The notes under the pieces were generated by a model. The model made no database searches, was not told the DNA's origin, and was given only the letters and a program-made list of their open reading frames with translations. From positions 124,001 through 188,000 of the forward strand of contig NZ_BDBS01000012.1 in NCBI RefSeq assembly GCF_001613105.1: a DNA stretch of 64,000 nt, in the 5' to 3' direction. Both the position numbers and the translations under genes were made by a program. Below, piece after piece: positions 35,751 to 44,696 of this stretch. How positions within the stretch are numbered: the first letter of the stretch is position 1; the number at the start of each line of letters is the position of its first letter. Origin of the DNA: Nocardia pseudobrasiliensis NBRC 108224. GTDB taxonomy: Bacteria; Actinomycetota; Actinomycetes; Mycobacteriales; Mycobacteriaceae.

Positions 35751-36058
35751 ATCCGCACCGCCGATCGTTCGAGCCCCGTCGCGACCGCGCGGTCGGAGCG
35801 GTCGAAGGCGATGGCGGTGCGGTCGACATGCTCGGCCAGCCCGCCGAACCGCTCGGCGCCGCGCTGCACCAGATTCGCGAGCGCGCAGGCGGTCTCGCAC
35901 CAGGCCGGTACCGTGCGACTGTCCGGCACCGATTCCGCGATCAGGGCGATGGTTTCCACCGATCGCGCCGCGACGCGGTCGAGATCTCGAAAGGCTTGTC
36001 GCGCAACGCTTCCGAAGCGCAGCACCGCCTGTGTATCGATGACACATCTGTTCGTCAT
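35747..36058 (-). CDS. EspC-like small type VII secretion protein
   Basis: A 103-residue helical protein starting at ATG 36058 after AGGGGG. Two helices joined near residue 50 and the C-terminal RTAIAFDRSDRAVATGLE resemble EspC-type proteins (type VII secretion targets); the export motif YxxxD is represented by FDRSD, with Phe for Tyr. Its stop overlaps the start of the WXG-like/GH19 gene (ATGA). It would be the small co-secreted partner of that enzyme. The family call rests on helical pattern, tail motif and context. Confidence 0.65.
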   Translation of the reverse strand: MTNRCVIDTQAVLRFGSVARQAFRDLDRVAARSVETIALIAESVPDSRTVPAWCETACALANLVQRGAERFGGLAEHVDRTAIAFDRSDRAVATGLERSAVRI

Positions 36059-36273
36059 TGAAACCCCCTAGCGATCGTTCCCCAAGCGACCCGAGCACCG
36101 TATCCGGCAACCTCGGCGCTGTCAGTAGCCGAACGAAGATCCGCACCCTTTAGCGAAGAAGTTCCTGGTAAACGGCTCGACTCGCGAGCAAACCCTTCGG
36201 TCTGCTCCGACCAGCCGGTAGTCTCGCGAATGGCGCGGGGTGGCAGGAGCCTCGCACGATCGGGGAGTGCGCT

Positions 36274-37224
36274 ATGGCCAGACATGGTGCGGTAATGCTC
36301 GGAATGTTGGCGGCGCTGCTGCTGATATCCGCCGGACCCGCGGCGGCCGGGCCGGTCACCATCAAGGACGATTCGCATGTGCTCGATGCCGGGCGCGTGA
36401 AGGATGCGGCCGATGCCGTGCCGGATCCGGTGCAGATCTTCACCACGGAACGACTCGCGGACAACAGCGCGGCCTTCGACCAGGAGGCCCAGTCGCATGT
36501 CACCGCGCCCAACGACGTGGTGGTCGCGATCAACACCAAATCCAAACACCTGGCGATCCGCACCGGAGCCAACTCCCACATCAAAGACGCCTCCCCGGCC
36601 GTCGCGGCGTTCAAGAACGGCTTCGGCTCCGGCGACTACACCGCCGCGACGATCGGCGCGCTGAATTCGCTTGCCCAGGCGGCCAATCAGGCCGCTCCGG
36701 CGCCGAGCCGGGCCAACCATCCGGCGCCGCAGGCCAAACCCAGCCATCACAACAACGGCTTCAGTCTGTGGAGCGTGCTGTGCCCGCTCGTGGTCATCGC
36801 CGGGGTCGTGCTCGCGGTGGTGGCGTTTCTGCGGCGACGACGCGGCGGCGGAGGCGGTGGCGGTTTCCCCGGCGGCGGTAATCAGCCCGGCGGCTACGGC
36901 CCGGGCGGCTATGGCCCCGGCGGCGATCCCGGCTACGACCCGAATTACGGCGGCCGACGCGGCATGAGCCCCGGCATGGCGGGTGGACTCGGCGCGGCGG
37001 CGGGTGCGGTGGGCGGCGGCCTGCTGGGCTACGAGCTGGGCCGGATGGGTCATGAGGAGGAGCACGCCCAGGGCTTCGACCAGCCCGCGCCCGAGGCGGA
37101 CCCCGGCCAGGCCCCCGAGGAATGGGGCGGCGGAGGCGGTGACGCCGACTTCGGCGGCGGCGATACCGGATCCGACAGCGGCGGAGGCGGTTTCGACGGA
37201 GGCGGGGGCACCGGCGACTTCTGA
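36274..37224 (+). CDS. TPM-domain membrane protein with Gly-rich tail
   Basis: A 316-residue protein. A signal peptide (residues 1-26, cleaved near AAAGP) is followed by a TPM-like domain (TIKDDSHVLDAGRVKDAADA, then NDVVVAINTKSKHLAIRTG), a linker, a membrane helix (about 167-188, LCPLVVIAGVVLAVVAFL) and a cytosolic Gly/Pro/Tyr-rich tail with GYGPGG repeats and a second weak hydrophobic patch. TPM proteins occur in photosystem repair and in bacterial envelope proteins of unknown role. It is divergent from the EspC-like gene and convergent with dnaE2 (11-bp gap). Confidence 0.7.
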   Translation: MARHGAVMLGMLAALLLISAGPAAAGPVTIKDDSHVLDAGRVKDAADAVPDPVQIFTTERLADNSAAFDQEAQSHVTAPNDVVVAINTKSKHLAIRTGANSHIKDASPAVAAFKNGFGSGDYTAATIGALNSLAQAANQAAPAPSRANHPAPQAKPSHHNNGFSLWSVLCPLVVIAGVVLAVVAFLRRRRGGGGGGGFPGGGNQPGGYGPGGYGPGGDPGYDPNYGGRRGMSPGMAGGLGAAAGAVGGGLLGYELGRMGHEEEHAQGFDQPAPEADPGQAPEEWGGGGGDADFGGGDTGSDSGGGGFDGGGGTGDF

Positions 37225-37234
37225 GGCGGATAGG

Positions 37235-40200
37235 TCAGCGGAAATCGCGGGATTTCGACGCCATCCGCAGATCCATGCGCTGCAGATGTTCGGCGACCAC
37301 ACTGACCACACCCTCGGCATTCTGGATGCGCCCGCGGATCAACAGGGCGGGCGCGCTCTGGGCGATCCGGCGATAGCGCTGCCACAGTCCGACCGAGCAG
37401 ACGACATTGACCATGCCGGTCTCGTCCTCCAGATTGATGAAGGTGACACCGGCCGCGGTGGCGGGCCGCTGCCGATGCGTCACCGCGCCGCCCACCAGCA
37501 CCTTGGTGCCATCGGCAACCGAACGAAGCCGCCCCGCCGGGATCACACCGAGCGAATCCAGGTGCGGGCGTAGGAATTCGGTGGGATAGCTCCCCGGCGA
37601 CACCCCCGTGGCCCAGACATCGGCGGCCGCCAGCTCCAGCTCGCCCATGCCGGGTAGGGCCGGGGCCGCGGTGGCGGCTCCCGTGCCCGGCAGCCGATCG
37701 ACGCGCTCCCCCGCCGCCGCACCGGCGGCCCACAGTGCCTGACGCCGGGACAGCCCGAGATCCGCGAGCGCGCCCGCGGTGGCCAGCGCCTCGGCCTGCG
37801 GCACCGTCAGCTCCACCCGCCCGGTCAGATCGAGGAACGAGGTGAAGGGCCCGGATTCCCTTGCGGCGACGATCTTTTCGGCCAGTTCATCGCCGATGTG
37901 CCGGACCGCGGCCAGACCGAGCCGCACCTGGGTGCCGCGCTGTTCGAGGGTGGCCGCGGCGAGGCTGCGATTGACGTCCGGACCGTGCACCACCACCCCG
38001 TGCCTGCGCGCGTCGGCCACCAGCGACTGCGGTGAATAGAATCCCATCGGCTGGGCATTGAGCAGGCCCGCGCAGAACGCCGCCGGATGGTACAGCTTGA
38101 ACCACGACGAATAGAACACCAGCGAGGCGAAACTCTGCGAATGACTCTCCGGGAAGCCGAAATTCGCGAATGCGTACACCTTCTCGTAGATGCGATCGGC
38201 CATCTCGCCGGTGATGCCGTGCAATTCGCGCATACCCGCGTAGAACCGCTCCCGCAGCCGCTCCATCCGCTCGGTGGATCGCTTGGAACCCATCGCCCGA
38301 CGCAATTGATCCGCCTCGGCCGCGCTGAATCCGGCGACGTCCACGGCCATCTGCATGAGCTGTTCCTGAAACAGCGGCACCCCCAGGGTGCGCTTCAGCG
38401 AATTACGCAGCGCCTCATGTTCGAAGGTGATCTCCTCGACGCCGTTGCGCCGACGGATATAGGGATGCACCGAACCGCCCTGAATGGGTCCGGGACGAAT
38501 CAGCGCCACCTCCACGACCAGGTCGTAGAACGTGCGCGGCCGTAGCCGCGGCAGCGTCGCCATCTGCGCGCGCGACTCCACCTGGAACACCCCGACCGAA
38601 TCGGCCCGCGACAACATCTCGTAGACGGCGGCATCCTTCAGATCCAGTTCGTGCAGCTCGACGGTCTCCCCGACGTGTTCGCGCACCAGATCGATCATGT
38701 AGTGCAGTGCCGACAGCATGCCAAGGCCGAGTAGATCGAATTTCACCAAACCCGCCGCGGCGCAATCGTCCTTGTCCCACTGCAGCACGCTGCGGCCGGG
38801 CATCCGGGCCCATTCCACGGGGCAGACATCGGCGATGGGCCGGTCACAGATCACCATGCCGCCGGAATGAATGCCCAGATGCCTCGGCAGACCTTCGATT
38901 TCACCGGCCAGTTTCAGCACCCGTTCCGGAATATCGGTATGCGCCTCACCCGAGACTCCGGTCCAGCGACTCACCTGTTTACTCCACGCGTCCTGCTGCC
39001 CCGGCGAAAAGCCCAGTGCCCGGGCGGCATCGCGGACCGCGGACTTCCCGCGATAGGTGATCACATTGGCCACCTGGGCGGCGTATTCGCGACCGTATTT
39101 GGTGTAGACGTGCTGGATCGCCTCCTCGCGGCGATCGGATTCGATATCGAGGTCGATATCGGGCGGACCGTCGCGTTCGGGGGCCAGGAAGCGTTCGAAC
39201 AGCAGATCGTTGTCCACCGGATCGACATTGGTGATACCGATGGCGTAGCAGACCGCGGAATTAGCGGCCGAGCCCCGTCCCTGGCACAGGATGTCGTTGT
39301 CCCGGCAGAACTTGACGATATCGTGCACCACCAGGAAATAGCCCGGGAAACCCAGATCGGCGATGATACGCAACTCGTGGTCGATCTGCCGGTAGGCCTT
39401 GGGATTTCGCTCCGGCGAGCCGTAGCGGTCGGCGGCCCCCTTGTAGGCCAGTTCACGTAGCCAGGAATCCTCGTTGTGATTGTCCGGAATTTCGAACGGC
39501 GGCAGTTCCGGCGCGATCAGCTTCAGATCGAAGGCGCATTCCCGGGCCAGGGTCGCGGCATTGGTCACCGCTCGCGGACACATCGCGAACAACCGGGCCA
39601 TCTCCACTCCCGCGCGCAGATGCGCGCCACCGGCGGGGGCGAGCCAGCCGTCCATCTCGTCCAGGCTCCGTCGCGCGCGGATCGCGGCCAGCGCCATGGC
39701 CCGGCGGCGATGCCGGGGCGCGGCGAAATGCGCCGCGGTCGTGGCGATCACCGGCAGGCCCACGTGATCGGCCAGGGCGAGCAGGCGGGCATTGCGCTCG
39801 TCGTCCTCCGGAATGCCATGGTGGGTCAGTTCCACGGTCACCCGATCGCGGCCGAAGCGCTCCATCAGCTCGCGCAACGCCGCCTCGGCCGCGGCATCGC
39901 CCTGTCGAAGCGCTTGGCGCACAGGGCCTTTGCGGCATCCGGTGAGGATCTGCCAGTCCCCGTTCGCGGCGGCGGTGAGTCGGTCCAGGTCGTAGCGCAG
40001 AATTCCCTTCTCACCCGCCGCCATGTGCGCGGCCGAGATCTCTCGCGACAGCCGCCGATAGCCCTCCTCACCGCGCGCGAGAACCAGCAGATGCGTGCCC
40101 TCGGGGTCGGGCGTGCCGGTGCGCGGCTCGGAGTCGCGAGAGTGCGAGGGGGCGAGATCGTTTCGCGACGGGGAGGGCGCGGCCAGGGACAACTCCGCGC

Positions 40201-40552
40201 CGAATACCGTCGGCAGTCCCCATTCCCGCGCCGCCTCCGCGAAGCGCACCACACCGTAGAACCCGTCGTGATCGGTGAGCGCGAGCGCCTCGAGACCCAG
40301 TCGCACCGCCTCCTCGACCAGATCCTCCGGCTGGCTCGCTCCGTCGAGAAAGCTGTAGGCCGAATGGGCGTGCAGTTCCGCATAGGGCACCGACGGTCCG
40401 CTGGACGGTCGCGGACCGGCTCGATAGGGAGTGCGCTTGCGCGACCAACCCGGGCTGTCGCCGCCGTCGCCGGGCGGCTCCTCGCGACCCGGGCGACCGG
40501 AGAGCACCCGTTCCAGCTCCGACCAGGTCGGCGGGCCGCTACCCCAACCCAT
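37235..40552 (-). CDS. dnaE2: Error-prone DNA polymerase III alpha subunit
   Basis: A 1105-residue C-family polymerase for damage-induced mutagenic translesion synthesis. ATG 40552 follows GGAGG with five-base spacing. Order: PHP domain (YAELHAHSAYSFLDGASQPE), polymerase palm with the catalytic acids in PPDIDLDIESDRREEAI, GRGSAANSAVCYAIG, fingers with GFPESHSQSFASLVFYS, helix-hairpin-helix region, and a C-terminal OB fold (THRQRPATAAGVTFINLEDE). A LexA box lies 37 bp upstream. Its accessory genes imuA' and imuB are in this window but in a separate unit 4 kb away. Confidence 0.96.
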   Translation of the reverse strand: MGWGSGPPTWSELERVLSGRPGREEPPGDGGDSPGWSRKRTPYRAGPRPSSGPSVPYAELHAHSAYSFLDGASQPEDLVEEAVRLGLEALALTDHDGFYGVVRFAEAAREWGLPTVFGAELSLAAPSPSRNDLAPSHSRDSEPRTGTPDPEGTHLLVLARGEEGYRRLSREISAAHMAAGEKGILRYDLDRLTAAANGDWQILTGCRKGPVRQALRQGDAAAEAALRELMERFGRDRVTVELTHHGIPEDDERNARLLALADHVGLPVIATTAAHFAAPRHRRRAMALAAIRARRSLDEMDGWLAPAGGAHLRAGVEMARLFAMCPRAVTNAATLARECAFDLKLIAPELPPFEIPDNHNEDSWLRELAYKGAADRYGSPERNPKAYRQIDHELRIIADLGFPGYFLVVHDIVKFCRDNDILCQGRGSAANSAVCYAIGITNVDPVDNDLLFERFLAPERDGPPDIDLDIESDRREEAIQHVYTKYGREYAAQVANVITYRGKSAVRDAARALGFSPGQQDAWSKQVSRWTGVSGEAHTDIPERVLKLAGEIEGLPRHLGIHSGGMVICDRPIADVCPVEWARMPGRSVLQWDKDDCAAAGLVKFDLLGLGMLSALHYMIDLVREHVGETVELHELDLKDAAVYEMLSRADSVGVFQVESRAQMATLPRLRPRTFYDLVVEVALIRPGPIQGGSVHPYIRRRNGVEEITFEHEALRNSLKRTLGVPLFQEQLMQMAVDVAGFSAAEADQLRRAMGSKRSTERMERLRERFYAGMRELHGITGEMADRIYEKVYAFANFGFPESHSQSFASLVFYSSWFKLYHPAAFCAGLLNAQPMGFYSPQSLVADARRHGVVVHGPDVNRSLAAATLEQRGTQVRLGLAAVRHIGDELAEKIVAARESGPFTSFLDLTGRVELTVPQAEALATAGALADLGLSRRQALWAAGAAAGERVDRLPGTGAATAAPALPGMGELELAAADVWATGVSPGSYPTEFLRPHLDSLGVIPAGRLRSVADGTKVLVGGAVTHRQRPATAAGVTFINLEDETGMVNVVCSVGLWQRYRRIAQSAPALLIRGRIQNAEGVVSVVAEHLQRMDLRMASKSRDFR

Positions 40553-40588
40553 GCACACCTCCGGCAAACCGATCGGTTCTTATGTTTA

Positions 40589-40604
40589 TCGAACATACAT
40601 TCGA
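40589..40604. promoter_or_regulatory. LexA (SOS) box of dnaE2
   Basis: TCGAACATACATTCGA differs by one base from the mycobacterial LexA consensus TCGAAC-N4-GTTCGA. It lies 37 bp upstream of the dnaE2 ATG, so dnaE2 should be induced by DNA damage. A perfect AACCGATCGGTT palindrome (40567-40578) lies between the box and the gene. Confidence 0.9.
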
Positions 40605-40659
40605 TACATCGGTTTGAGAACACGAGTTGCCAGACTGTGATTCAGTCGAATTGGCACGG

Positions 40660-40681
40660 GAACTTACTTTGAAGTAAGTTC
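40660..40681. promoter_or_regulatory. Perfect 22-bp operator upstream of the SDR gene
   Basis: GAACTTACTT and AAGTAAGTTC form 10-bp arms around TG, 32 bp upstream of the SDR ATG. It is a classic dimer-binding site in an AT-richer stretch. No adjacent regulator gene encodes an obvious ligand for it. Confidence 0.7.
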
Positions 40682-40712
40682 GTGGCACAACGATCCACAA
40701 GGGAGTAGCGCG

Positions 40713-41690
40713 ATGACCGACACGCCCGAGTCCGGCGGTTACCTGGCCCGTCGACGCGCCCGCCGGGACCTGACCGGCAAACACGTCATCATCACCGGCG
40801 CCTCCTCCGGTATCGGCCGGGCCGCGGCGGTCGCCGTGGCGGACAAGGGCGCGGTGGTCTTCCTACTCGCCCGCCGGGCCGACGAACTGGCCGCCGTCGT
40901 CGACGAGATCCGGGCCGCCGGTGGTCAGGCCTACGCCTATCAGTGTGATGTCACCGACTCCGAATCGGTAGAGCACACCGTCAAATCCATCCTCGACGAA
41001 CACGACCACGTCGACATGCTGGTCAACAATGCCGGGCGGTCCATTCGCCGAGCCGTGCACCGATCCACCGACCGGCTGCACGATTTCGAGCGGACCATGG
41101 CGGTCAACTACTTCGGTGCGGTCCGGATGACGCTGGCGCTGCTTCCGCAAATGCGCGAGCGCAAGTTCGGTCACATCGTGAACATCTCCAGCGCCGGTGT
41201 GCAGATCGCCACCCCGCGATTCGCGGCCTATCTGGCCAGCAAGGCAGCGCTGGACAAGTTCACCGAGGTGACGGCGTCGGAGATGCTCGCCGACAACATC
41301 ACCTTCACCACCATCCACATGCCGCTGGTGCGCACCCCGATGATCACCCCCAGCGGCGATCAGGGTCCCTCGGAATCACCGGAGTGGGCGGCGGCGACCA
41401 TCATTCGCGCGCTGTCGGAGCGACCGAAGCAGATCGATGTCCCGATCGGCACGCTCGCCGAATACGGCCATATGTTCGCCCCGCGCCTGACGAACTCGAT
41501 CCTGCACCGCTACTACCGGGCGCTGCCGGACTCACCCGCGGCCAAGGGCGAGACCACCTCGGACGAGCTGCCCGAGCCGCAAACCCCTGTCCTGGAACCG
41601 AAACCGCGCAGGCAGTCCTCCGCCGCCGGTCGCGTCACCCGCACGGCGCTTCGTCGTGCGGCGCGGCTGGTGCCGGGGACGCACTGGTAG
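40713..41690 (+). CDS. Short-chain dehydrogenase/reductase with basic C-terminal extension
   Basis: A 325-residue SDR from ATG 40713 (AAGGGAG upstream). NADP site ITGASSGIGRAAAVAVADKG, NNAGRSIRRAV, catalytic Ser in NISSAGVQIATPR, and Tyr-Lys in AAYLASKAALDKF. The C-terminal 70 residues are Pro- and Arg-rich and absent from minimal SDRs; the arrangement resembles the reductase part of mycobacterial fatty acyl-CoA/aldehyde reductases. It reduces an unknown carbonyl, possibly a lipid. The 22-bp palindrome upstream suggests a dedicated repressor encoded elsewhere. Confidence 0.85.
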   Translation: MTDTPESGGYLARRRARRDLTGKHVIITGASSGIGRAAAVAVADKGAVVFLLARRADELAAVVDEIRAAGGQAYAYQCDVTDSESVEHTVKSILDEHDHVDMLVNNAGRSIRRAVHRSTDRLHDFERTMAVNYFGAVRMTLALLPQMRERKFGHIVNISSAGVQIATPRFAAYLASKAALDKFTEVTASEMLADNITFTTIHMPLVRTPMITPSGDQGPSESPEWAAATIIRALSERPKQIDVPIGTLAEYGHMFAPRLTNSILHRYYRALPDSPAAKGETTSDELPEPQTPVLEPKPRRQSSAAGRVTRTALRRAARLVPGTHW

Positions 41691-41710
41691 GCAACGAGAA
41701 CGCCGGAACT

Positions 41711-42607
41711 TCAGGCGATTTCGCGGATTTCGTCCGCGACGACTGCCGTCGCCGGTTTGGGTTTCGCGCCGCAGCTGGCCTGGCGAGGAGCGTAGGCGAC
41801 GGTGTGGGCCGTGACCAGCCAGCGGCGGCCGTCGCGATGGGCGACGGTGGCCGCGCCCGCGAAGGTCGCGGGGTCGCCGGTGGGTAGGGCGTCGGACACG
41901 GTGGTCACCGTGAGGTCGTCGGCGGTGGCCGAGATCTGTCCCCGGACCGCGATCTCGGCCACCTGCTCGACCGGGGTGTAGCAGCTGCGACCGCGAAAAC
42001 CGCTGAGAGAGATCGTGTTTCGACCGGCGGCGAGCACCGCTTCCAGCGCGTCGCCACCGTCGACGCGACCGTAGGTCAGGCCGGACGGCAATAGCACCAT
42101 CGCGGGGGCGAACCGGTGGCCGCCGGTGTGCGAGCACTCCCACACGAGGTCCGGGTACTCGGCCGCCAGGCGCGCGGCGATCGGTCGGCCGAGCAGGGCG
42201 CAGCACTGATCACGTTTACCGTGCGCGCACACCAGCACCAGCGGATCGCCCACCGGCGCACCGATTCCCGGCGCCGGGCCGTCGAGCAGACGCAGATCCA
42301 GATCGAGAAGTTGCTTCAGATCGGTGATCTCGAATCGCTCGCACCAGGAACCCTGCGGGCGGGAGCTGGCGATGTAAACCGTTCGCGTGCCGGAGAATTC
42401 ATTGCGTCCGGGGCGGCGGATCAGAGTCGGACGGACCCGCGCGGCCTTGACCCGGGGAGCCAGTTCGGCCGTGATCTCGGCGCCCAGCACCTCATCACCG
42501 ATCACATCCCGGCCCCACGCGCCCGGTTGCTCGACGCACAGCCAGCCGGAAACCCGGGTCGCACTGCCCGGCAACGGGATATCGGCCGCGGCGGCGGAGC
42601 AGAGCAT
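41711..42607 (-). CDS. Sucrase/ferredoxin-like family protein
   Basis: A 298-residue protein from ATG 42607. The N-terminal half is variable; the middle has a thioredoxin-like ferredoxin signature, LVLVCAHGKRDQCCALLGRP, then LVWECSHTGGHRFAPAMVLL and SGLTYGRVDGGDA. The Cys-rich motif and the C-terminal Cys (QASCGAKP) could hold a 2Fe-2S cluster. The family's role in bacteria is not known. Its start is 3 bp before the stop codon of the upstream hydrolase, so the two may be co-transcribed. Confidence 0.75.
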   Translation of the reverse strand: MLCSAAAADIPLPGSATRVSGWLCVEQPGAWGRDVIGDEVLGAEITAELAPRVKAARVRPTLIRRPGRNEFSGTRTVYIASSRPQGSWCERFEITDLKQLLDLDLRLLDGPAPGIGAPVGDPLVLVCAHGKRDQCCALLGRPIAARLAAEYPDLVWECSHTGGHRFAPAMVLLPSGLTYGRVDGGDALEAVLAAGRNTISLSGFRGRSCYTPVEQVAEIAVRGQISATADDLTVTTVSDALPTGDPATFAGAATVAHRDGRRWLVTAHTVAYAPRQASCGAKPKPATAVVADEIREIA

Positions 42608-42609
42608 AT

Positions 42610-43482
42610 TCAATGGCCCAGGAAAGGCAGTACGGCGGTGGAGAACTCGCGATAGCGGTCGCGATGCACGCTGTGCCCGCAGGTGAAGGCCTCGGTCCGG
42701 CAGTCGGCGACGCTGGCCTGGAACACCAGCAACTTCTCCGGATCGACCATGCCGCCCGGTCCGCCGCGCAGCATCAGGGTCGGGGCGGTGATCTCCGAGA
42801 GCCGCTCCCACCATTCCGGATGTGGTTTGCGGAACTGTTCCAGCGCGACCCGGGTCATCGACCGGTCGAAGGCCAGCACCGCCCGGGGATGCCGGATCAG
42901 ACTGCTGGTGGCGTGCCACAGTTCCGGCGGGCTGGGCAGGCGGCGGGTCAGGGTGAGCTGTTCGTCGCCGGAGCGCAGCGGCAGCGGCAACTCCTCGATC
43001 ACCAGGCGTCGGGCCAGTTCCGGACGTTCGATCGCCACGCACGAGACCGCGTAACCGCCCAGCGAGTGGCCTACCAGATCGACCCCGGTCAGCCCGAGGT
43101 GATCGCACAGCCGCAGCACATCGGCGCCGAACTCGTCGAAGCGGTAGGAGGCGGTGTGGGCGCTGCGACCGTGGCCGCGCAGATCGGGGATGATCACCCG
43201 GCGGCCCATCCGGATCAGGCGGCGAGCGAAACGGTCCCAGGTGTGACCGTCGCCGCCCATGCCGTGCACCAGCACGACCGGAATATCGGATCGGGGATGG
43301 TCGAGGATCGCCGGGCCGGAATCGCGATACGCGATCTCCACGCCGCCCAGCGGCACCCGGTTCACGATCGACTCCACGATGAGCCAGGATACGGGGTCGG
43401 CGGTGGCCACGCCGCTGGTTGTGCCGCTCGCCATAGCGAAGGCGTATGGCTGCCTCGGGGTGTTCGGGTGACCGACCTGCAT
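42610..43482 (-). CDS. Alpha/beta hydrolase
   Basis: About 290 residues from ATG 43482, or 274 from the internal ATG 43434. VVLVHGMGGDGHTWDRFARR carries the oxyanion hole, GHSLGGYAVS the nucleophile, GPGGMVDPEK the acid region, and TCGHSVHRDRYREF the catalytic His. There is no leader. The substrate is unknown. It is divergent from the methyltransferase gene with about 100-150 bp between them, and just upstream of the sucrase/ferredoxin-like gene. Confidence 0.82.
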   Translation of the reverse strand: MQVGHPNTPRQPYAFAMASGTTSGVATADPVSWLIVESIVNRVPLGGVEIAYRDSGPAILDHPRSDIPVVLVHGMGGDGHTWDRFARRLIRMGRRVIIPDLRGHGRSAHTASYRFDEFGADVLRLCDHLGLTGVDLVGHSLGGYAVSCVAIERPELARRLVIEELPLPLRSGDEQLTLTRRLPSPPELWHATSSLIRHPRAVLAFDRSMTRVALEQFRKPHPEWWERLSEITAPTLMLRGGPGGMVDPEKLLVFQASVADCRTEAFTCGHSVHRDRYREFSTAVLPFLGH

Positions 43483-43583
43483 GCCAATTCATCGTCGATC
43501 GCGGCGGCAATGCATCCAGCGCGCCGATACGGACCGGTGAAAATGGTTGGGCCTCGCATGCTTCGACACCCGATACTGCGATC

Positions 43584-44285
43584 ATGCCGACCTTCGCCGA
43601 TTTCGACCGCCGCAACTACCGGACCGTCGACGTGGCCACCGGATACAACGGGTGGGCGTCGACCTATGAACAGACGGTCATGGACGAGATGGATCTGGCG
43701 CTGCTGGATCGGCTGCATCATCCCGACTGGGGCCGAATTCGCCGCGCGGCCGATCTCGGATGCGGGACCGGGCGCACCGGTGCGTGGCTGCGCGGGCGGG
43801 GCATCGACCGGATCGACGGCGTCGATCTGAGCGAGGGCATGCTGGCCCGGGCCCGCGAGCGTGGCGTGCACGACTCGCTCACGCTGGGCGATGTGCGCGA
43901 TTCCGGATTGGCAAGCGGCGCCTACGATCTGGTGATCTGCTCACTCATCGATGAGCATCTGCCCGAACTGCGGCCGCTCTACGACGAGGCGCGCCGGGTG
44001 GCCGCGCCGGGGGCGACGTTCGTATCGGTCTGCTATCACCCGCAGTTCATGATGGTGACCGGTATGCCGACGCATTACACCGACGCGTCCGGGGAGTCGC
44101 TGGCGATCAGCACCCATCTGCATCTGTTCAGCGAGCATGTGAACGCCGGTGTGGGCGCGGGCTGGCGGTTGGCCGAGGCGGCCGAGGCCGTGGTCGACGA
44201 CGCGTGGTTGGCGGCCAAGCCCAAATGGTCGCACCTGCGCGGACATCCGTTCACGATGGCGCTGGTGTGGACGCTGCCGCAGTAG
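43584..44285 (+). CDS. Class I SAM-dependent methyltransferase
   Basis: A 233-residue methyltransferase from ATG 43584. Motif I is RRAADLGCGTGRTGAWLRGR, the acidic loop that binds SAM ribose is IDGVDLSEGMLARARERG, and YDLVICSLIDEHLPEL is motif post-I/IV. The C-terminal half has many His and aromatic residues (YHPQFMMVTGMPTHYTDASG) likely lining the acceptor pocket. The acceptor, perhaps a small molecule or quinone-like compound, cannot be named. A VOC gene follows 41 bp downstream. Confidence 0.85.
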   Translation: MPTFADFDRRNYRTVDVATGYNGWASTYEQTVMDEMDLALLDRLHHPDWGRIRRAADLGCGTGRTGAWLRGRGIDRIDGVDLSEGMLARARERGVHDSLTLGDVRDSGLASGAYDLVICSLIDEHLPELRPLYDEARRVAAPGATFVSVCYHPQFMMVTGMPTHYTDASGESLAISTHLHLFSEHVNAGVGAGWRLAEAAEAVVDDAWLAAKPKWSHLRGHPFTMALVWTLPQ

Positions 44286-44326
44286 CGTCGGCCGTTTTTG
44301 TCGGTGCCGGATGAGATGCTTCGGGC

Positions 44327-44695
44327 ATGGAGTGGAAAATCGAGCTCGTCGCCATCCCGGTCACCGATGTGGACCGCGCCAAGGACTTCTACACGAGCAT
44401 CGGCTTCAATGCCGATTATGACGAAAGCCCCACCGAGGGTTTGCGTTTCGTCCAGCTCACCCCGCCCGGTTCGGGTTGTTCGATCTGCATCGGAACGGGC
44501 ATCACCCAGGCCGCGCCGGGCAGCGTCGAGGGCATGCAGGTGGTGGTCGCCAGTGCCGAGCAGGCCTATCGCGACCTCGTGGCCGCGGGTGTCGAGGCCA
44601 CGCCGGTGAAGGACGAGGGCTGGGGGTTGTTCACCTACTTCGCCGATCCCGACGGCAACAAGTGGGCCGTCCAGGAGTTGCCGAAGCGGGGCTGA
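44327..44695 (+). CDS. VOC/glyoxalase-fold protein
   Basis: A 122-residue single-chain VOC protein. ELVAIPVTDVDRAKDFYTSI opens the first beta-alpha-beta module and TYFADPDGNKWAVQELP closes the second, with Glu at the usual metal position; the first metal His is replaced by Ala-Ile, so metal binding is doubtful. The two Cys (GCSICIG) sit in the central strand. Members detoxify methylglyoxal, antibiotics or act in catabolism; no specific role can be given. It is convergent with imuB (1-bp gap). Confidence 0.85.
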   Translation: MEWKIELVAIPVTDVDRAKDFYTSIGFNADYDESPTEGLRFVQLTPPGSGCSICIGTGITQAAPGSVEGMQVVVASAEQAYRDLVAAGVEATPVKDEGWGLFTYFADPDGNKWAVQELPKRG

Positions 44696-44696
44696 G

